In this document: positions 1-10,140 of the stretch, piece after piece
Layout: each line of letters opens with the position of its first letter
How positions within the stretch are numbered: the stretch's first letter is position 1
Assembly: GCA_036365515.1 (NCBI GenBank)
Contig: CM070877.1
Location: forward strand, 90,033,522-90,097,521
Direction of reading: 5' to 3'
From: Torymus aiolomorphi
Lineage: Eukaryota > Arthropoda > Insecta > Hymenoptera > Torymidae
DNA: 64,000 nucleotides
The notes under the pieces: generated by a model
What the model saw: the letters and a program-made list of their open reading frames with translations, nothing else
Told to the model about the DNA's origin: nothing
The model's database searches: none
Made by a program: the position numbers and the translations under genes

Positions 1-56
1 GTTGAGTAGATACTCGAGCACCATGACGTAAGCATGCTCTAATAACCTTTTTGGCT

Positions 57-344
57 TCAGCTCGTCTCTTCACTATCTAATACTGACGTGTAAGTGTGCT
101 GAACACCACCATGAAGTGTACGCTGATGAGCTTCCCAAATTATCAATGCAGTAAACTGACAACCAGCTTGTAGAATAAGATGATGCTTAGCATCTTCATC
201 TAGAAGAGAGTAAACTAGACGATCGCCCATCGTGAGCAAATAATGTTGTATAATGGGATTTTGTGGTAAAAGAGGACTTTTCGTTGAAAGTTTACCTTTC
301 CTACTTAACTGTTCAAGTACAAGTTTAAAGAAAGCGGTTTGCAT
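57..344 (-). pseudogene. BEL/Pao integrase N-terminal fragment
   Basis: The 95-residue frame resembles the zinc-binding start of BEL/Pao integrases. It contains SLLDEDAKHHLIL and then LIIWEAHQRTLHGGVQ, where the spaced histidines fit the HHCC module. In intact elements this domain binds the viral-type DNA ends before strand transfer. The DDE catalytic core that should follow is absent, and the frame ends about 55 bp from the window edge. It is a relic with no expected activity. Confidence 0.65.
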
Positions 345-541
345 TAAATAAGTCAGATAAAGTCTGCTGTTTTCAACATCACTAGCTCTTATTTCCTTAG
401 AAGTCGGAGTATGACTGCATAGTAGGGATTGACAAACAGTAAGAAAGCTAAAAACCGAACTTCAAGTCGCTTTACGCTCTGTTTTCGAGCAGATTCTGTG
501 GATGAATCTTAAGCAATAAGAAACCATTCGTAACAATTAAT

Positions 542-1293
542 TTAATGACGAATATATATTAATAAGATTCCAAATTTCTGGAGTATTCTCAACAGAATTT
601 GACGTGACCTTACTAGAGTGTGGCTAGATTGAAGATTCAGACTATTTACGGTGAAGTTGTGCTCATCACGGGACCTCGACCATGGTTCATGACTCTCAGA
701 TAGCCAAGAAGGACCTTTCCACCACAAACTATGCGAAGCTAATTTGACGGGCTCAATACCTCTAGATATGTCACCGGCGGAATTATCACCTGATTGTACG
801 TGATACCAATAGACGTGAGGTAACAGAGTATGAATCTCTGAGCTCCAATTCGCTACAAAAATACCCCATCTAGAAGGATGTTCTTTTAACCAGAAGAGCA
901 CATTAGCAGAGTCGGACCATAGATGAATACTTCCATCTTTAGTCGGAAACATTCGATAAGCGCTTGAGTAAGGCGAGCAAGTAGCAATACAGCGGTAAGT
1001 TCTAAGCGAGGGATGCTTAGCGTTTTAAGTGGAGCTACTCGAGTCTTGGCCACTTGAAATGTGACTAGAGCATTTTGGTTTTGAATCAAGCGCAGATAAA
1101 TTACTGCACCATATGCAAATTTAGATGCGTCAGCGAAACCGTGGATATCAATGAGTTTACAATGAGGTGTGAATCCACTCCATCGAGGGAATTTGATGTG
1201 AGAAATAGAATGAAGATCTTGCAACCAAGCTTGCCAATGATTAGAAACATCGAGAGGAAGTTCTTCATCCAAAGTAACGTTAAGAAGCCTCAA
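542..1293 (-). pseudogene. BEL/Pao RNase H-like region of pol
   Basis: Two overlapping frames (1293-886 and 952-542) together cover the RNase H-like segment of BEL/Pao polyproteins, which degrades the RNA strand of the RNA-DNA hybrid. Landmarks in order are IHGFADASKFAYGAV (first acidic residue), SIPRLELTAVLLLARL (catalytic Glu region) and IHLWSDSANVLFW (third acidic residue). A frameshift near 900-950 separates the last from the first two. Downstream motifs such as SLWWKGPSWL are characteristic of BEL/Pao. Confidence 0.75.
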
Positions 1294-1633
1294 AGACTGC
1301 TGTAGTCAATCGATAAATTTGAATGGATTCATTCTTGTTAAAACGCCATAAAATCGACTGAAAGGGTTGATCAAATGGTTCGGCACCAATTTGTCTGAAC
1401 ATTTTCACCACATCAGCAAAAAAGCTGATCTTATACCTATAGATCAAAACGACGGAATTTTGCAGAAGATTAGGTCCAACGTGTAGAAGATTGTTGACTG
1501 AAACTCCTGATTTATTTTTACTCGAGTCATTAAACACAGTACGTAATTTGGTTGTTGTACTTTTTTCCTTCCACATACCATGATGTGGTAAGAAGGGTTG
1601 AGATTTTTTTTTGTGTAGTGTGGCACCCTCCAT
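1280..1633 (-). pseudogene. BEL/Pao reverse transcriptase fragment
   Basis: The frame covers the fingers and early palm of a BEL/Pao RT. KLRTVFNDSSKNKSGVSVN is the conserved fingers block, and ISFFADVVKMFRQI is the first catalytic-Asp block (usually aDIekMF in the family). The YVDD block is missing: the frame runs into RNase H sequence near 1290. The plus-strand counterpart at 6750-7214 keeps ~230 bp here that this arm lacks, so the two arms have decayed differently. Confidence 0.75.
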
Positions 1634-1727
1634 TGTTTATTGATTAAATATAGGTAGGAATAATGGATCCTTTGAGAACCAATGCCCAAGGTGAAAATGA
1701 ATTTTAGTCCATTTTTTATTTTGCGAC

Positions 1728-1758
1728 GTTTCGCCAGACGATTTTCTGGCCTCTTCAG
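1728..1758 (-). ncRNA. Hammerhead ribozyme-like core, left PLE 3' end
   Basis: On the minus strand the segment reads CTGAAGA, a stem-loop whose arms are GGCCAGA and TCTGGC, then GAAAC and GTC. This matches the hammerhead layout CUGANGA - stem II - GAAA - cleavage triplet. Penelope-like elements are known to carry hammerhead ribozymes near their ends, which supports the call. Stems I and III cannot be confirmed by eye. Confidence 0.5.
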
Positions 1759-1948
1759 GCTTTATTAAGAAAACATAGATAACAAACAACACAATGTTAA
1801 AAAACAGTTCAAAAAATATAATGACTTATACAGAGAATACAACAGAAAATAATTACCAAAGTTTTTTACAGTATCAGCTGATGGAGCAAACATAGCTTCG
1901 ACCAACTTTGTCAACAGATTATCGCACGTGAACGCATACGCTGTACAT

Positions 1949-4195
1949 TTATACAGGAGCTGTTTTGTTTACATTTACACGCAGGTGTCGTAAGAGGCCT
2001 TTATATACGGAATTCATATTTTGTGTATCTTCTATTTTATTGATCGTATTGTTATATGTATTAATGTGTAGCATTTCGGAAATTATCCGTTTATTGTAAT
2101 TACTTTCCTTATCTAAAATTTTAATGTTATTCCAGTCTATTGTGTGTGACGTGTTTTTTGCGTGTATTGCTACCATTGACTTATTGTTTTTATCATTCTG
2201 ATGTTCTTTTATCCTAGTTTTTAATGCGCTTTTTGTTTCGCCTATGTAGGTAGCTGGACAGGACGTACAATTAATTTTGTAGACTACTTCACAATTGTCC
2301 ATTTTTTCTAATTTATCTTTTCCTAGTTTAATAATATTGCCAAGCTTTCTGTTAATAAGTGGTACAGTACCGATGTTATGTTTTGACAAAATACATTTAC
2401 ATTTTGTATAGAAACTCTTTTCGTATGGTATTGAAATAACGGTTTTGTGTGTATTTGGATTGTTAGTGTTTATTGCCTTTGCTGAAAATTTTATTTTCCG
2501 TAATCTATTATTGATGCATGTGTTTATGAAATTTTTCGGATAGTCATTTATTACTAAAAGTCGTTTGATTTTTTCCAGATTCTCACGATGAAAACAATTA
2601 TCTGATAACATGACTGCTCTATCTACTAAATTTGAGATGATATTTCGTTTTTGTTGTAAAGTGTGGTTTGATTTGTAATTCAATAATCTTCTGATGCCAT
2701 AGGTTTTTGATACCAGTTTGTAATAATCTTATTGTTATGTTTTGAGATAATTGAGATATCAAGAAAATTTATAGCATTGTTTGTTTCTATTTCGTGGGTG
2801 AATTTAAGGTGTTCGTTGTAATTGTTAAAAACTTGGAGAACCAAATCTATTTTATCTTTTTGTATGCACAGTATCGTATCGTCCACGTATCTATAGTAGA
2901 AAAGAGGCGAGCAATTGTGTGTATTTTTTAATTCCATCAAACATTCGTTTTCCAAGTCTTCCGTAACTATATCAGCAAACAATGGGGAAATAGGTGAGCC
3001 CATCAATGTACCAAATATTTGTTTATATATTATATTGTCATAACTGAAAAATGTGTTGTCGAAGAGAAATTCTATCGCCTTCTGAATTTCGTGAGAAGGA
3101 ATTTTACACTTGTCATCTATGTGTAAGAAACGTCTGTCTATGCTGTTTAATACCAACTCACACGGAATGTTGATAAACAAAGACGTAGCATCAAGCGACA
3201 AAAGAAGATGGTCTTGTGGTATAAAATGATTATGAATTTTTTCCCTGAGTTCGAAACTATTATCAATGTGTGAGTGTGGTTGTGGAATGGATGTTTTTAA
3301 TTCCTTAAGTATTATTTTTGCTAAAAAGTGTGTAGGGCTGCCTATTGTGGAGATAATGGGTCTTAATGGGACGTTAATTTTGTGAATTTTAGGTAGTCTG
3401 CATGCTCTCGGGAGACAAGTATTTGTTTGTGTGAGTTGGTTGTTATGAAATTTGGATTGTAAATAGTCGTTATTATTCAAATGTGACAGCTGTTTGTGAA
3501 CTTCAGTTTGCAATTTTTTAAGCGGATTTTTGATCAATTTTTTATAGGTATTCTCATCTTCCAATAATTCTTTCATTTTGTTTTGATATTCTGGCACCTT
3601 CATACACACTGTCAGATTTCCTTTATCTGCATGTGTAAAGAATATAAGTGGATTATTTTTCAAGAAGCTATTAGTAGATTTAAGATCTTTAGAAAATTGT
3701 CTTGATTCAAATGATATGCGTGTGTTACGTTTGATACGGTTTTAAATGGTATTTGAAATATTTTCCCGAATTTCATTTTTTATTTCGACTTGACAATTTA
3801 AACTAGATAATTTACTTTCTAAATTTTTGATTGTAGTAATTGTGTCTGCTTTAGATAAGTGTGATGATGTGTTGAATTTAGGACCTAGTGAAACAATGTT
3901 TAATACTGGTTCAGGTAAATGTACGTCAGTTAAGTTTTTTGCCCATTTATGTTTTTCAACACCTGCGCATTTATGAGTTTTTGTTAACGAAACTAGTTTT
4001 TTGTCTAGTTTTGAAGATAACCTCGTAAAAACCCGGAGGCTTTTTTCTACGGTGAATTTGTAAAATTCTTCAAGGTCGAAGTTGTTAATATTTAAATTGC
4101 TAATTTTCCGTTTTAATTTATTTAATTGCTCGTGTACGAAGCCTATGTGAACGTGACAGTCTTTAATTTCGAGTTGCAACATTTGTGTACTATAG
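1949..4195 (-). pseudogene. Penelope-like RT with GIY-YIG endonuclease
   Basis: One reading frame from 4195 to about 2690, continued in another frame from 2683 to 1949. The N-terminal linker (4195-3742) leads to FTHADKGNLTV, RLPKIHK, the first catalytic Asp in LLSLDATSLF, GTLMGSPISPLFADI and the YRYVDDTI catalytic box near 2880. The C-terminal frame carries a zinc-like C-x2-C and YIGETKSALKTRIKEH, the GIY-YIG nuclease signature. Two lesions are visible: an in-frame TAA at 3742-3744, with the same frame resuming at once, and a one-base loss near 2690. The plus-strand copy keeps that base, so this copy was disabled after duplication. Confidence 0.85.
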
Positions 4196-5857
4196 ATACG
4201 TGGACGATACGATAGTGTGCATACAAAAAATAAAATAGATTTGGTTCTCCAAGTTTTTAACAATTACAACGAACACCTTAAATTCACCCACGAAATAGAA
4301 AAAAACAATGCTATAAATTTTCTTGATATCTCAATTATCTCAAAACATAACAATAAGATTATTACAAACTGGTATCAAAAACCTATGGCATCAGAAAGAT
4401 TATTGAATTACAAATCAAACCACACTTTACAACAAAAACGAAATATCATCTCAAATTTAGTAGATAGAGCAGTCATGTTATCGGATAATTGTTTTCATCG
4501 TGAGAATCTGGAAAAAATCAAACGACTTTTAGTAATAAATGACTATCCGAAAAACTTCATAAACACATGCATCAATAATAGATTACGGAAAATAAAATTT
4601 TCAGTAAAGGCAATAAACACTAACAATTTAAATACACACAAAACCATTATTTCAATACCATATGAAAAGAGTTTCTATACAAAATGTAAATGTATTTTGT
4701 CAAAACATAATATCGGTACTGTAACACTTATTAACAGAAAGTTTGGCAATATTATTAAACTAGGAAAAGATAAATTAGAAAAAATGGATAATTATGAAGT
4801 AGTCTACAAAATTAATTGTACGTCCTGTCCGGCTACCTACATAGGCGAAACAAAAACCGCTGCCAATTCATTGGCACGTAGCTTCCTCAAACTTAATTTA
4901 CTGATTCCTTTAATTAATTTTTAATTCCAATATTTAAAATTTAATACTTCAGAAAGACAGAAATAACAAAACTCGAACATAATTTATTCAAATTTTTATA
5001 GATTATACATTTCCACAAAATTTCACATACATAAAATATATATCACAATTGCCTATAAATTTGCAACTGATATTTAGAGCTAAATGTCTAGAAAAATTTT
5101 AACCTCAAATATCACTGAAATTTATGAACCAATCACTTTGCCAAAAGAACTCATCCGAGAACTGTCAATAATATACCTCTACAATGAATTTTGAAGCGAA
5201 TAAGACAATTTTACTCTTGTAATAGTTCAACATATAAAATTCATTTTTTTTCATTTTTCAATTTTTACGTTTTTGTTAATAACAAAAGAACCGTGATAGC
5301 TAGAGAATTAATTTTTTTAGAAAATATAGGTAATTTAATTCTCCTTCGAATACCACCCACCCCATTTAGATACATAGAGCCATTCTCGAGAAATTACGAT
5401 TTAAAAAAAATTTGAAAAAATTTTAACCTCAAATATCTTCGAAATTTATGGATCAATCCTTTTGCCCAAAGAACTCACTCGATTGGTATACAAAATCTAC
5501 CCCTACAAAGAATTACAAGGTGATTAAGCCAATTTTACGATAGTTATTGAATGACAAAAAAATCACTTTTTTTATAAATTATTTTTTTTCTCAAGAAATA
5601 ATGAATAAAAAAACCTAAAAATTTAATAAGTTATAGTACTTAATATCCTTTATAACCAAAAAAAATATTCATGTTAATATCTTTTTTTAATTTCGAAATA
5701 TAACCTATTTACAAAAAAATTTTGAAAATGAAAAAATGGCTATAAAAAAGAAAATTTAATTTTACAAAAATAGAATATTGACCCCAATTGTGGAAGCAAA
5801 ATCTAAAAAAATGATCACTCTCCCGTTAAAATCGATCGAGTAGATCAGCGTATACGG

Positions 5858-5861
<4 letters not shown>

Positions 5862-5894
<33 letters not shown>
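5862..5894. repeat. (CA)n microsatellite inside hairpin-ended element
   Basis: About 16 CA units. The apparent protein frame on the minus strand (runs of CV) is an artefact of this tract. Confidence 0.95.
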
Positions 5895-5895
<1 letters not shown>

Positions 5896-5969
5896 CCATA
5901 CGGACATTTTCTAGAAATAGTGTATTTCGATTCCAAATTTGCTAATAGTACATTTCGACACGGGTGGGG

Positions 5970-6049
5970 AAGTCGATTATTTAGCTGGTGTGACTTTTTG
6001 CACGAGCGAAGCGAGTGCGAAAAAGTCACACCACCTAAATAATCGACTT
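5970..6049. repeat. 80-bp near-perfect palindrome
   Basis: AAGTCGATTATTTAGCTGGT at the left is mirrored by ACCACCTAAATAATCGACTT at the right, around a centre containing GCACGAGCGAAGCGAGTGC. It lies inside hairpin-ended copy 1 and would extrude as a hairpin. It could be a small foldback insertion or part of the element. Confidence 0.85.
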
Positions 6050-6679
6050 ACGCACTAGTTTCGAACGGTATTTTATACCACGAGCGCCGAAAAATCATAC
6101 CAAAGTTGTGATTTTGAGGTTAGAGTGGTATAAATAACATTTCTAACACATTATCTCATAAACTTTTTCTTTTTACTATCACAAAGCTTCCTCTATGAGG
6201 AAGCAAAAGAGCATTAAAAACTAGGATAAAAGAACATCAGAATGATAAAAACAATAAGTCAATGGTAGCAATACACGCAAAAAACACGTCACACACAATA
6301 GACTGGAATAACATTAAAATTTTAGATAAGGAAAGTAATTACAATAAATGGATAATTTCCGAAATGCTACACATTAATACATATAACAATACGATCAATA
6401 AAATAGAAGATACACAAAATTTGAATTCCGTATATAAAGGCCTCTTACGAAACCTGCGTGTAAATGTAAACAAGACTGCTCCCGTATAAATGTACAGCGT
6501 ATGCGTTCACGTGCGATAATCTGTTGACAAAGTGGGTCGAAGCTATGTTTGCTCCATCAGCTGATACTGTAAAAAACTTTGGTAATTATTTTCTGTTGTA
6601 TTCTCTGTATAAGTCATTATATTTTTTGAACTGTTTTTTAACTTTGTGTTGTTTGTTATCTATGTTTTCTTAATAAAGC

Positions 6680-6710
6680 CTGAAGAGGCCAGAAAATCGT
6701 CTGGCGAAAC
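6680..6710 (+). ncRNA. Hammerhead ribozyme-like core, right PLE 3' end
   Basis: This is the mirror of the 1728-1758 motif: CTGAAGA (6680-6686), stem II arms GGCCAGA and TCTGGC, then GAAAC (6706-6710) and GTC. It lies about 190 bp downstream of the right Penelope stop codon. All core nucleotides of the hammerhead consensus are kept in both copies. Confidence 0.5.
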
Positions 6711-6725
6711 GTCGCAAAATAAAAA

Positions 6726-7490
6726 ATGGACTGGAAATTCATGTTCACCTTGGACATTGGCCCTCAAAGGATCCATTATTCCTACCTATATTTAATCAAT
6801 AAACAATGGAGGGTGCCACACTACACAAAAAAAAACTCTCAAGCCTTCTTACCACATCATGGTGTGTGGAAGGAAACAAGTACAACAACCAAATTACGTA
6901 CTGTGTTTAATGACTCGAGTAAAAATAAATCAGGAGTTTCAGTCAATAATCTTCTACACGTTGGACCTAATCTTCTGCAAAATTCGGTCGTTCTGATCTA
7001 TGCCTTGCATAGGTATAAGATCAGCTTTTTTGCTGATGTGGAGAAAATGTTCAGACAAATTGGTGTCGAACCATTTGATCAACCCTTTCAGTCGATTTTA
7101 TTGCGTTTTAACAAGAATGAATCCATTCAAATTTATCGATTGACAGTGACGTATAGATTATATTGTTCGCCTTTTCCAGCCATGCGCATGATTTCGAAAT
7201 TTGCCGAAGACTAAGGCAGAACTTATTCAATCGCAGCTGAAGCTGTTCGATCGAAAATGTATTCAGATAATGTGCTTCCTGGTGCACAATCGTTACAAGA
7301 AGCTTTGCTGAAACAAATTAGTTAATTCACCTCTTTAAACAAGTAATTTATCTGCGCTTGATTCAAAACCAAAATGCTCCAGTCACGTTTCAAGTGGCCA
7401 AGACTCGAGTAGCTCCACTTAAAACGCTAAGCATCCCTCGCTTAGAATTTAGCGCTGTATTGCTACTTGCTTGCCTTACTCAAGCGCTTA
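6726..7490 (+). pseudogene. BEL/Pao pol fragment (right arm)
   Basis: This is the plus-strand counterpart of the left BEL fragment. KLRTVFNDSSKNKSGVSVN and FADVEKMFRQIGVEPFDQPF mark the RT block (to 7214). After a stop, RNase H-region codons follow (7350-7470, including LKTLSIPRLEFSAVLLLA). Sequence at 7150-7350 is missing from the left arm, so the right arm preserves the older arrangement there. It ends abruptly near 7490, where a transposase begins out of register. Confidence 0.8.
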
Positions 7491-8283
7491 TCGCGCGGAA
7501 ATTGGAATTCCAAGAAATACTTTTTTAAGAATTATGAAGGTGCTTCAACATCACGCGTATCATATTACTTTGGTTCAAGAGCTACAGTTTCAGCATTTCC
7601 AACAGCGTATTGTGTTTTGCCAATGGGCTTTACAAATGATAGAACATGATCCAGACTTTTTTAACTTTGTTCTTTTTTCTGATGAGGCACAATTTCAAAG
7701 TGATGGGGAACTGAATAGGCATAATTGCCATTATTGGTCTGATGTGAATCCTCACTGGGTCAGAACTGTAAACCATCAATACTTTGGAGTATTATGGTAT
7801 GGTGCGGGATTATCAATGGATATTTGATTGGCCTTATTTTTTTGAAGCAAATGTAAATCAACATACCTATTTGACGCTAATAAGAGATGAACTACCTGGA
7901 TTGATGAAAGATGTTGATCTAGAAACGCGACGAAGAATGTGGCTCCAGCAGGACGGCGCAGCACCACATTTCGCTCGAATTGTAAGGGCGTTTTTGAATG
8001 AGCATTATTGTAACAGATGGATTGGTCGAGGAGGTCCGGTTAACTGGCCTGCTTGCTCACCCGATCTTACATCACCAGATTTCTATTTATGGGCGTATTT
8101 AGAAAATGCTGTTTTTGAGCAACAACCCACTACAAGAGCAGATATGCAGGATAAGATTCGTTGAGCATGCGCTGCCATTCCGGGACAAACTTTGCAGAAC
8201 ACAGTTCGCCATTTTCAAAGGCGTTTGACTATGTACCTTGAAGCAAATGGTCGTCATTTCGAACACTTGCTTCGAGGTTAAAT
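7490..8283 (+). pseudogene. DDE transposase, Tc1/mariner superfamily (DD41D spacing)
   Basis: The N-terminal DNA-binding half is missing; the frame enters at IPRNTFLRIMKVLQHHAYH. Catalytic landmarks are FSDEAQF (first Asp), LQQDGAAPHF (second Asp) and WPACSPDLTSPDFYLW (third Asp, 41 residues after the second). The protein would cut and paste its transposon through a TA target. A frameshift near 7795-7830 splits the catalytic domain, and an in-frame TGA at 8162-8164 precedes the C-terminal AIPGQTLQNTVRHF. No terminal inverted repeats were identified, and the 5' end is cut at the BEL junction. A relative lies at 21.5-24.7 kb. Confidence 0.8.
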
Positions 8284-8301
8284 AAAAATTTATTTACATT
8301 A

Positions 8302-8427
8302 GTGAGAGGCAAGGGGACTCACTATAATCAAGCACCCCGAACAGTGAGAGGCAAGGGGACTCACTATAATCAAGCACCCCGACCAAGGAGAGGCAAGGGG
8401 GCTCACTTTAATGAAGCACCCCAAAGG
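8302..8427 (+). repeat. 42-bp tandem repeat, three copies
   Basis: Units start at 8302, 8344 and 8386. Copies 1 and 2 are nearly identical (GTGAGAGGCAAGGGGACTCA...) and copy 3 is more diverged. Because 42 is divisible by 3, the array stays open as a 14-residue peptide repeat (RGKGTHYNQAP). This is an arithmetic consequence rather than evidence of coding. Confidence 0.9.
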
Positions 8428-8569
8428 AAACAATCTTTACTATGTCCACGTCGTTGTTTCTGGGTAGCGCAAAAAGTAAGGTTAATACATTTATAATAGA
8501 AGTTTCAACGATCTTAAAGTTTCCGCTAAAAAATCATTTTGCCCTTGAGAAAAATTTTTCAGGTTTCAG

Positions 8570-8780
8570 GATGTGTGGGTTTGGGGTGTATGGGATTAGC
8601 ATGCGTGGGGTAGGAATGTATGGGACTAGGGGTTCTGGGGTATGGTTGTGGGACCGGGGTGTAACAGTTCAGCATGTGAGGGCATGAAGTGTATGGGGTT
8701 AGGATGTGCGAGTTTGAGTTTTGTTTACTAGGATGTGTAAGTTTTGGATGTGTGGGTTTAGGGTGTGTGAGTTCCTCTAT
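8570..8780 (+). repeat. G/T-rich degenerate minisatellite
   Basis: Strand-asymmetric DNA made of variants of GGATGTGTGGGTTTGGGGTG and TATGGGATTAG-like words, with many GGG runs and almost no C on this strand. It has no fixed period. It resembles degenerate G-rich telomere-like DNA only loosely and could form G-quadruplexes. Confidence 0.6.
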
Positions 8781-8973
8781 TAATCCTACGATCAATTTGA
8801 ACCAGCTTAGTCTGTGGTTCATGAAAGAAAACGATTTTAAACGGACTTTTCTGAGTTTGACCTAGATTTGACCTTAAAATGACCTTGGAAAGAATTTCTC
8901 AATATGATTTTGAACGTAAAATTTCCCGCTATTTCCGAATCCGGGGTCAAAACTATGTGTTTCCATAAAAAAA

Positions 8974-9060
8974 CCGCTGCCAATTCATTGGCACGTAGCT
9001 TCCTCAACCGTAATTTGTTGATTCCTTTAATTAATTTTTATAACAAAATTTATAATTTTT
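8974..9060. mobile_element. Hairpin-ended element, copy 3 (left terminus only)
   Basis: CCGCTGCCAATTCATTGGCA followed by CGTAGCTTCCTCAA and TTCCTTTAATTAATTTTTA matches the left ends at 4857 and 40052 over about 70 bp, then diverges. I found no matching right-end hairpin. The copy is either truncated or its far end has been lost in or beyond the adjacent satellite block. Confidence 0.7.
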
Positions 9061-9239
9061 TAAAGAATTTATTACATAATTATAATTAAATTCATTTATG
9101 AATATTAAAAATTGTTCATTTTTAAATTTATTTATTTATTTATTATTTATTTATATCAAATATATATAAATTTTGAGCTGATAAATAAAGTTATCATTTG
9201 AAATAGAAGTAAAATATCTATATTTTATAATAAAACAAA

Positions 9240-10140
9240 TTAAGCCATACTGTCAGCCATACTTTAAGCCATACTTTCATCCATACTTTAAGCCATACTT
9301 TAAACCAACTGTCGGCCTTACTTTCGACAAAGCTTGTCACAACTATCGAGGGAAAACTTCATATGAACTTCAGATTAGTTTCTGCCAATGTTCGTGCAAA
9401 AATGCGAATCTTACACTCGCCTTAGGAAATACTTCATACGTTTATATTAACTTTGGCTCAGTTCATCTCTTTTAAAGTTTGGAAAACCGAATTGATATCA
9501 TACGATTAACTTACGTAAAACATCATACAAAGTCAATGTTAAGTTTCGGTAAAGTTTGGGAAAAGAACGATAAATACGTTCTACTCACGGGAAACTTAAT
9601 ACATAATTTAGTTGAATTTCAGTCAAGGTTGTGGAAATAATTCGTATCCTATGATCTCCTTACGGAATCCAAACGATAACCTTCAGCCATACCTTAAGCC
9701 ATATTTTCATCCATACTTTAAGCCACACTTTCAGCCACAATTTAAGCCATACTTTCAGCCATACTTTAAGCCATACTTTCATCCATACTTTAAGCCATTC
9801 TTTAGACAAAGCTTGTCATAACCATCGACGGAAAACTTAATATGAACTTCAGATTAGTTTCCGCCAATTTTGCTGTAAAAATATAAACTTTGCACTCGCC
9901 TTAGGAAATACTTCATATGTTTATATTCACATTCCTTCAGTTCATCTGTTTTAAAGTAGGAAAATCAAATTGAAATCTTACGATTAACTTACGCAAAACT
10001 TCATACAAAGTTAATGTTAAGTTTCGCCAAATTTTGGGAAAAGAGTGATAAATACCTTCTACTTACCCGAAACTTAATACAAAATTTAGGTAAATTTCAG
10101 TCAAGGTTGTGGAAAAAATTCGAATCCTACGCTCTTCTTA
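9240..10140 (+). repeat. Composite repeat: 12-bp minisatellite with ~500-bp spacers (left arm)
   Basis: Two composite units. Each begins with a 12-bp minisatellite (AAGCCATACTTT / CAGCCATACTTT; 9240-9330 and 9683-9805) and continues into a spacer marked by TTCAGATTAGTTTC, CTTAGGAAATACTTCATA and GTCAAGGTTGTGGAAA. The same composite unit recurs on the opposite strand from 14,376 to about 16,790. Confidence 0.85.

Larger units (their letters stand above)
1..1692 (-). mobile_element. BEL/Pao LTR retrotransposon pol fragment (left arm)
   Basis: Minus-strand pieces read in BEL/Pao order: reverse transcriptase (1633-1280), RNase H-like region (1293-542), then integrase zinc-binding region (344-57). 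Stops and frame changes separate them, and no LTR, gag or protease is visible, so this is an internal fragment that may continue beyond base 1. A related fragment lies on the opposite strand at 6726-7490, on the far side of the Penelope pair. The two BEL pieces are therefore arms of an inverted duplication rather than one BEL element interrupted by an insertion. Confidence 0.8.
1693..4195 (-). mobile_element. Penelope-like retroelement, left (longer) copy
   Basis: A single-ORF retroelement with a Penelope-type RT and a C-terminal GIY-YIG nuclease. It starts at a head-to-head junction near 4195 and ends in a 3' region near 1693 that carries a hammerhead-like core. A second copy on the plus strand starts at the same junction but is 5'-truncated within the RT, at the YVDD block. 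Inverted partial copies of this kind are common in Penelope families. Here, however, the mirrored arms also include flanking BEL sequence. Confidence 0.85.
4857..6203. mobile_element. Hairpin-ended element, copy 1 (1,347 bp, non-coding)
   Basis: Its limits are set by comparison with the uninterrupted left Penelope copy. The left end is CCGCTGCCAATTCATTGGCA, containing the near-palindrome TGCCAATTCATTGGCA (4861-4876), soon followed by GTAGCTTCCTCA. The right end is a perfect hairpin, GCTTCCTC-TAT-GAGGAAGC (6186-6204). AGCTTCCTCA near the left end is the inverted complement of the right hairpin arm, so the ends form an asymmetric terminal inverted repeat. CAAAA flanks both ends, a likely 5-bp target duplication. 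The body is AT-rich, with two diverged ~325-bp repeats, a (CA)n tract and an 80-bp palindrome. There is no protein gene. The class is unknown; a Helentron-like non-autonomous element is one possibility. Confidence 0.75.
4196..6489 (+). pseudogene. Penelope-like pol, right copy, interrupted by an insertion
   Basis: The frame starts at the junction with YRYVDDTIVC and runs through the RT thumb into the GIY-YIG domain as far as YIGETK (4855). It stops at a 1,347-bp insertion and resumes at 6207 with the next residues, reaching TAPV and a stop at 6487-6489. The N-terminus and first half of the RT are absent, so it cannot encode a working RT. Where it overlaps the left copy it is nearly identical, and it keeps the base whose loss shifts the frame there. 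Confidence 0.85.

Noticed and set aside
8302..8496. A possible gene with a 14-residue repeat (RGKGTHYNQAP)
   Set aside because: This is the 42-bp tandem array read in frame; three copies only, with no flanking coding sequence.
8570..8780. Telomeric (TTAGG)n array
   Set aside because: No run of exact TTAGG repeats exists; only scattered G/T-rich words.
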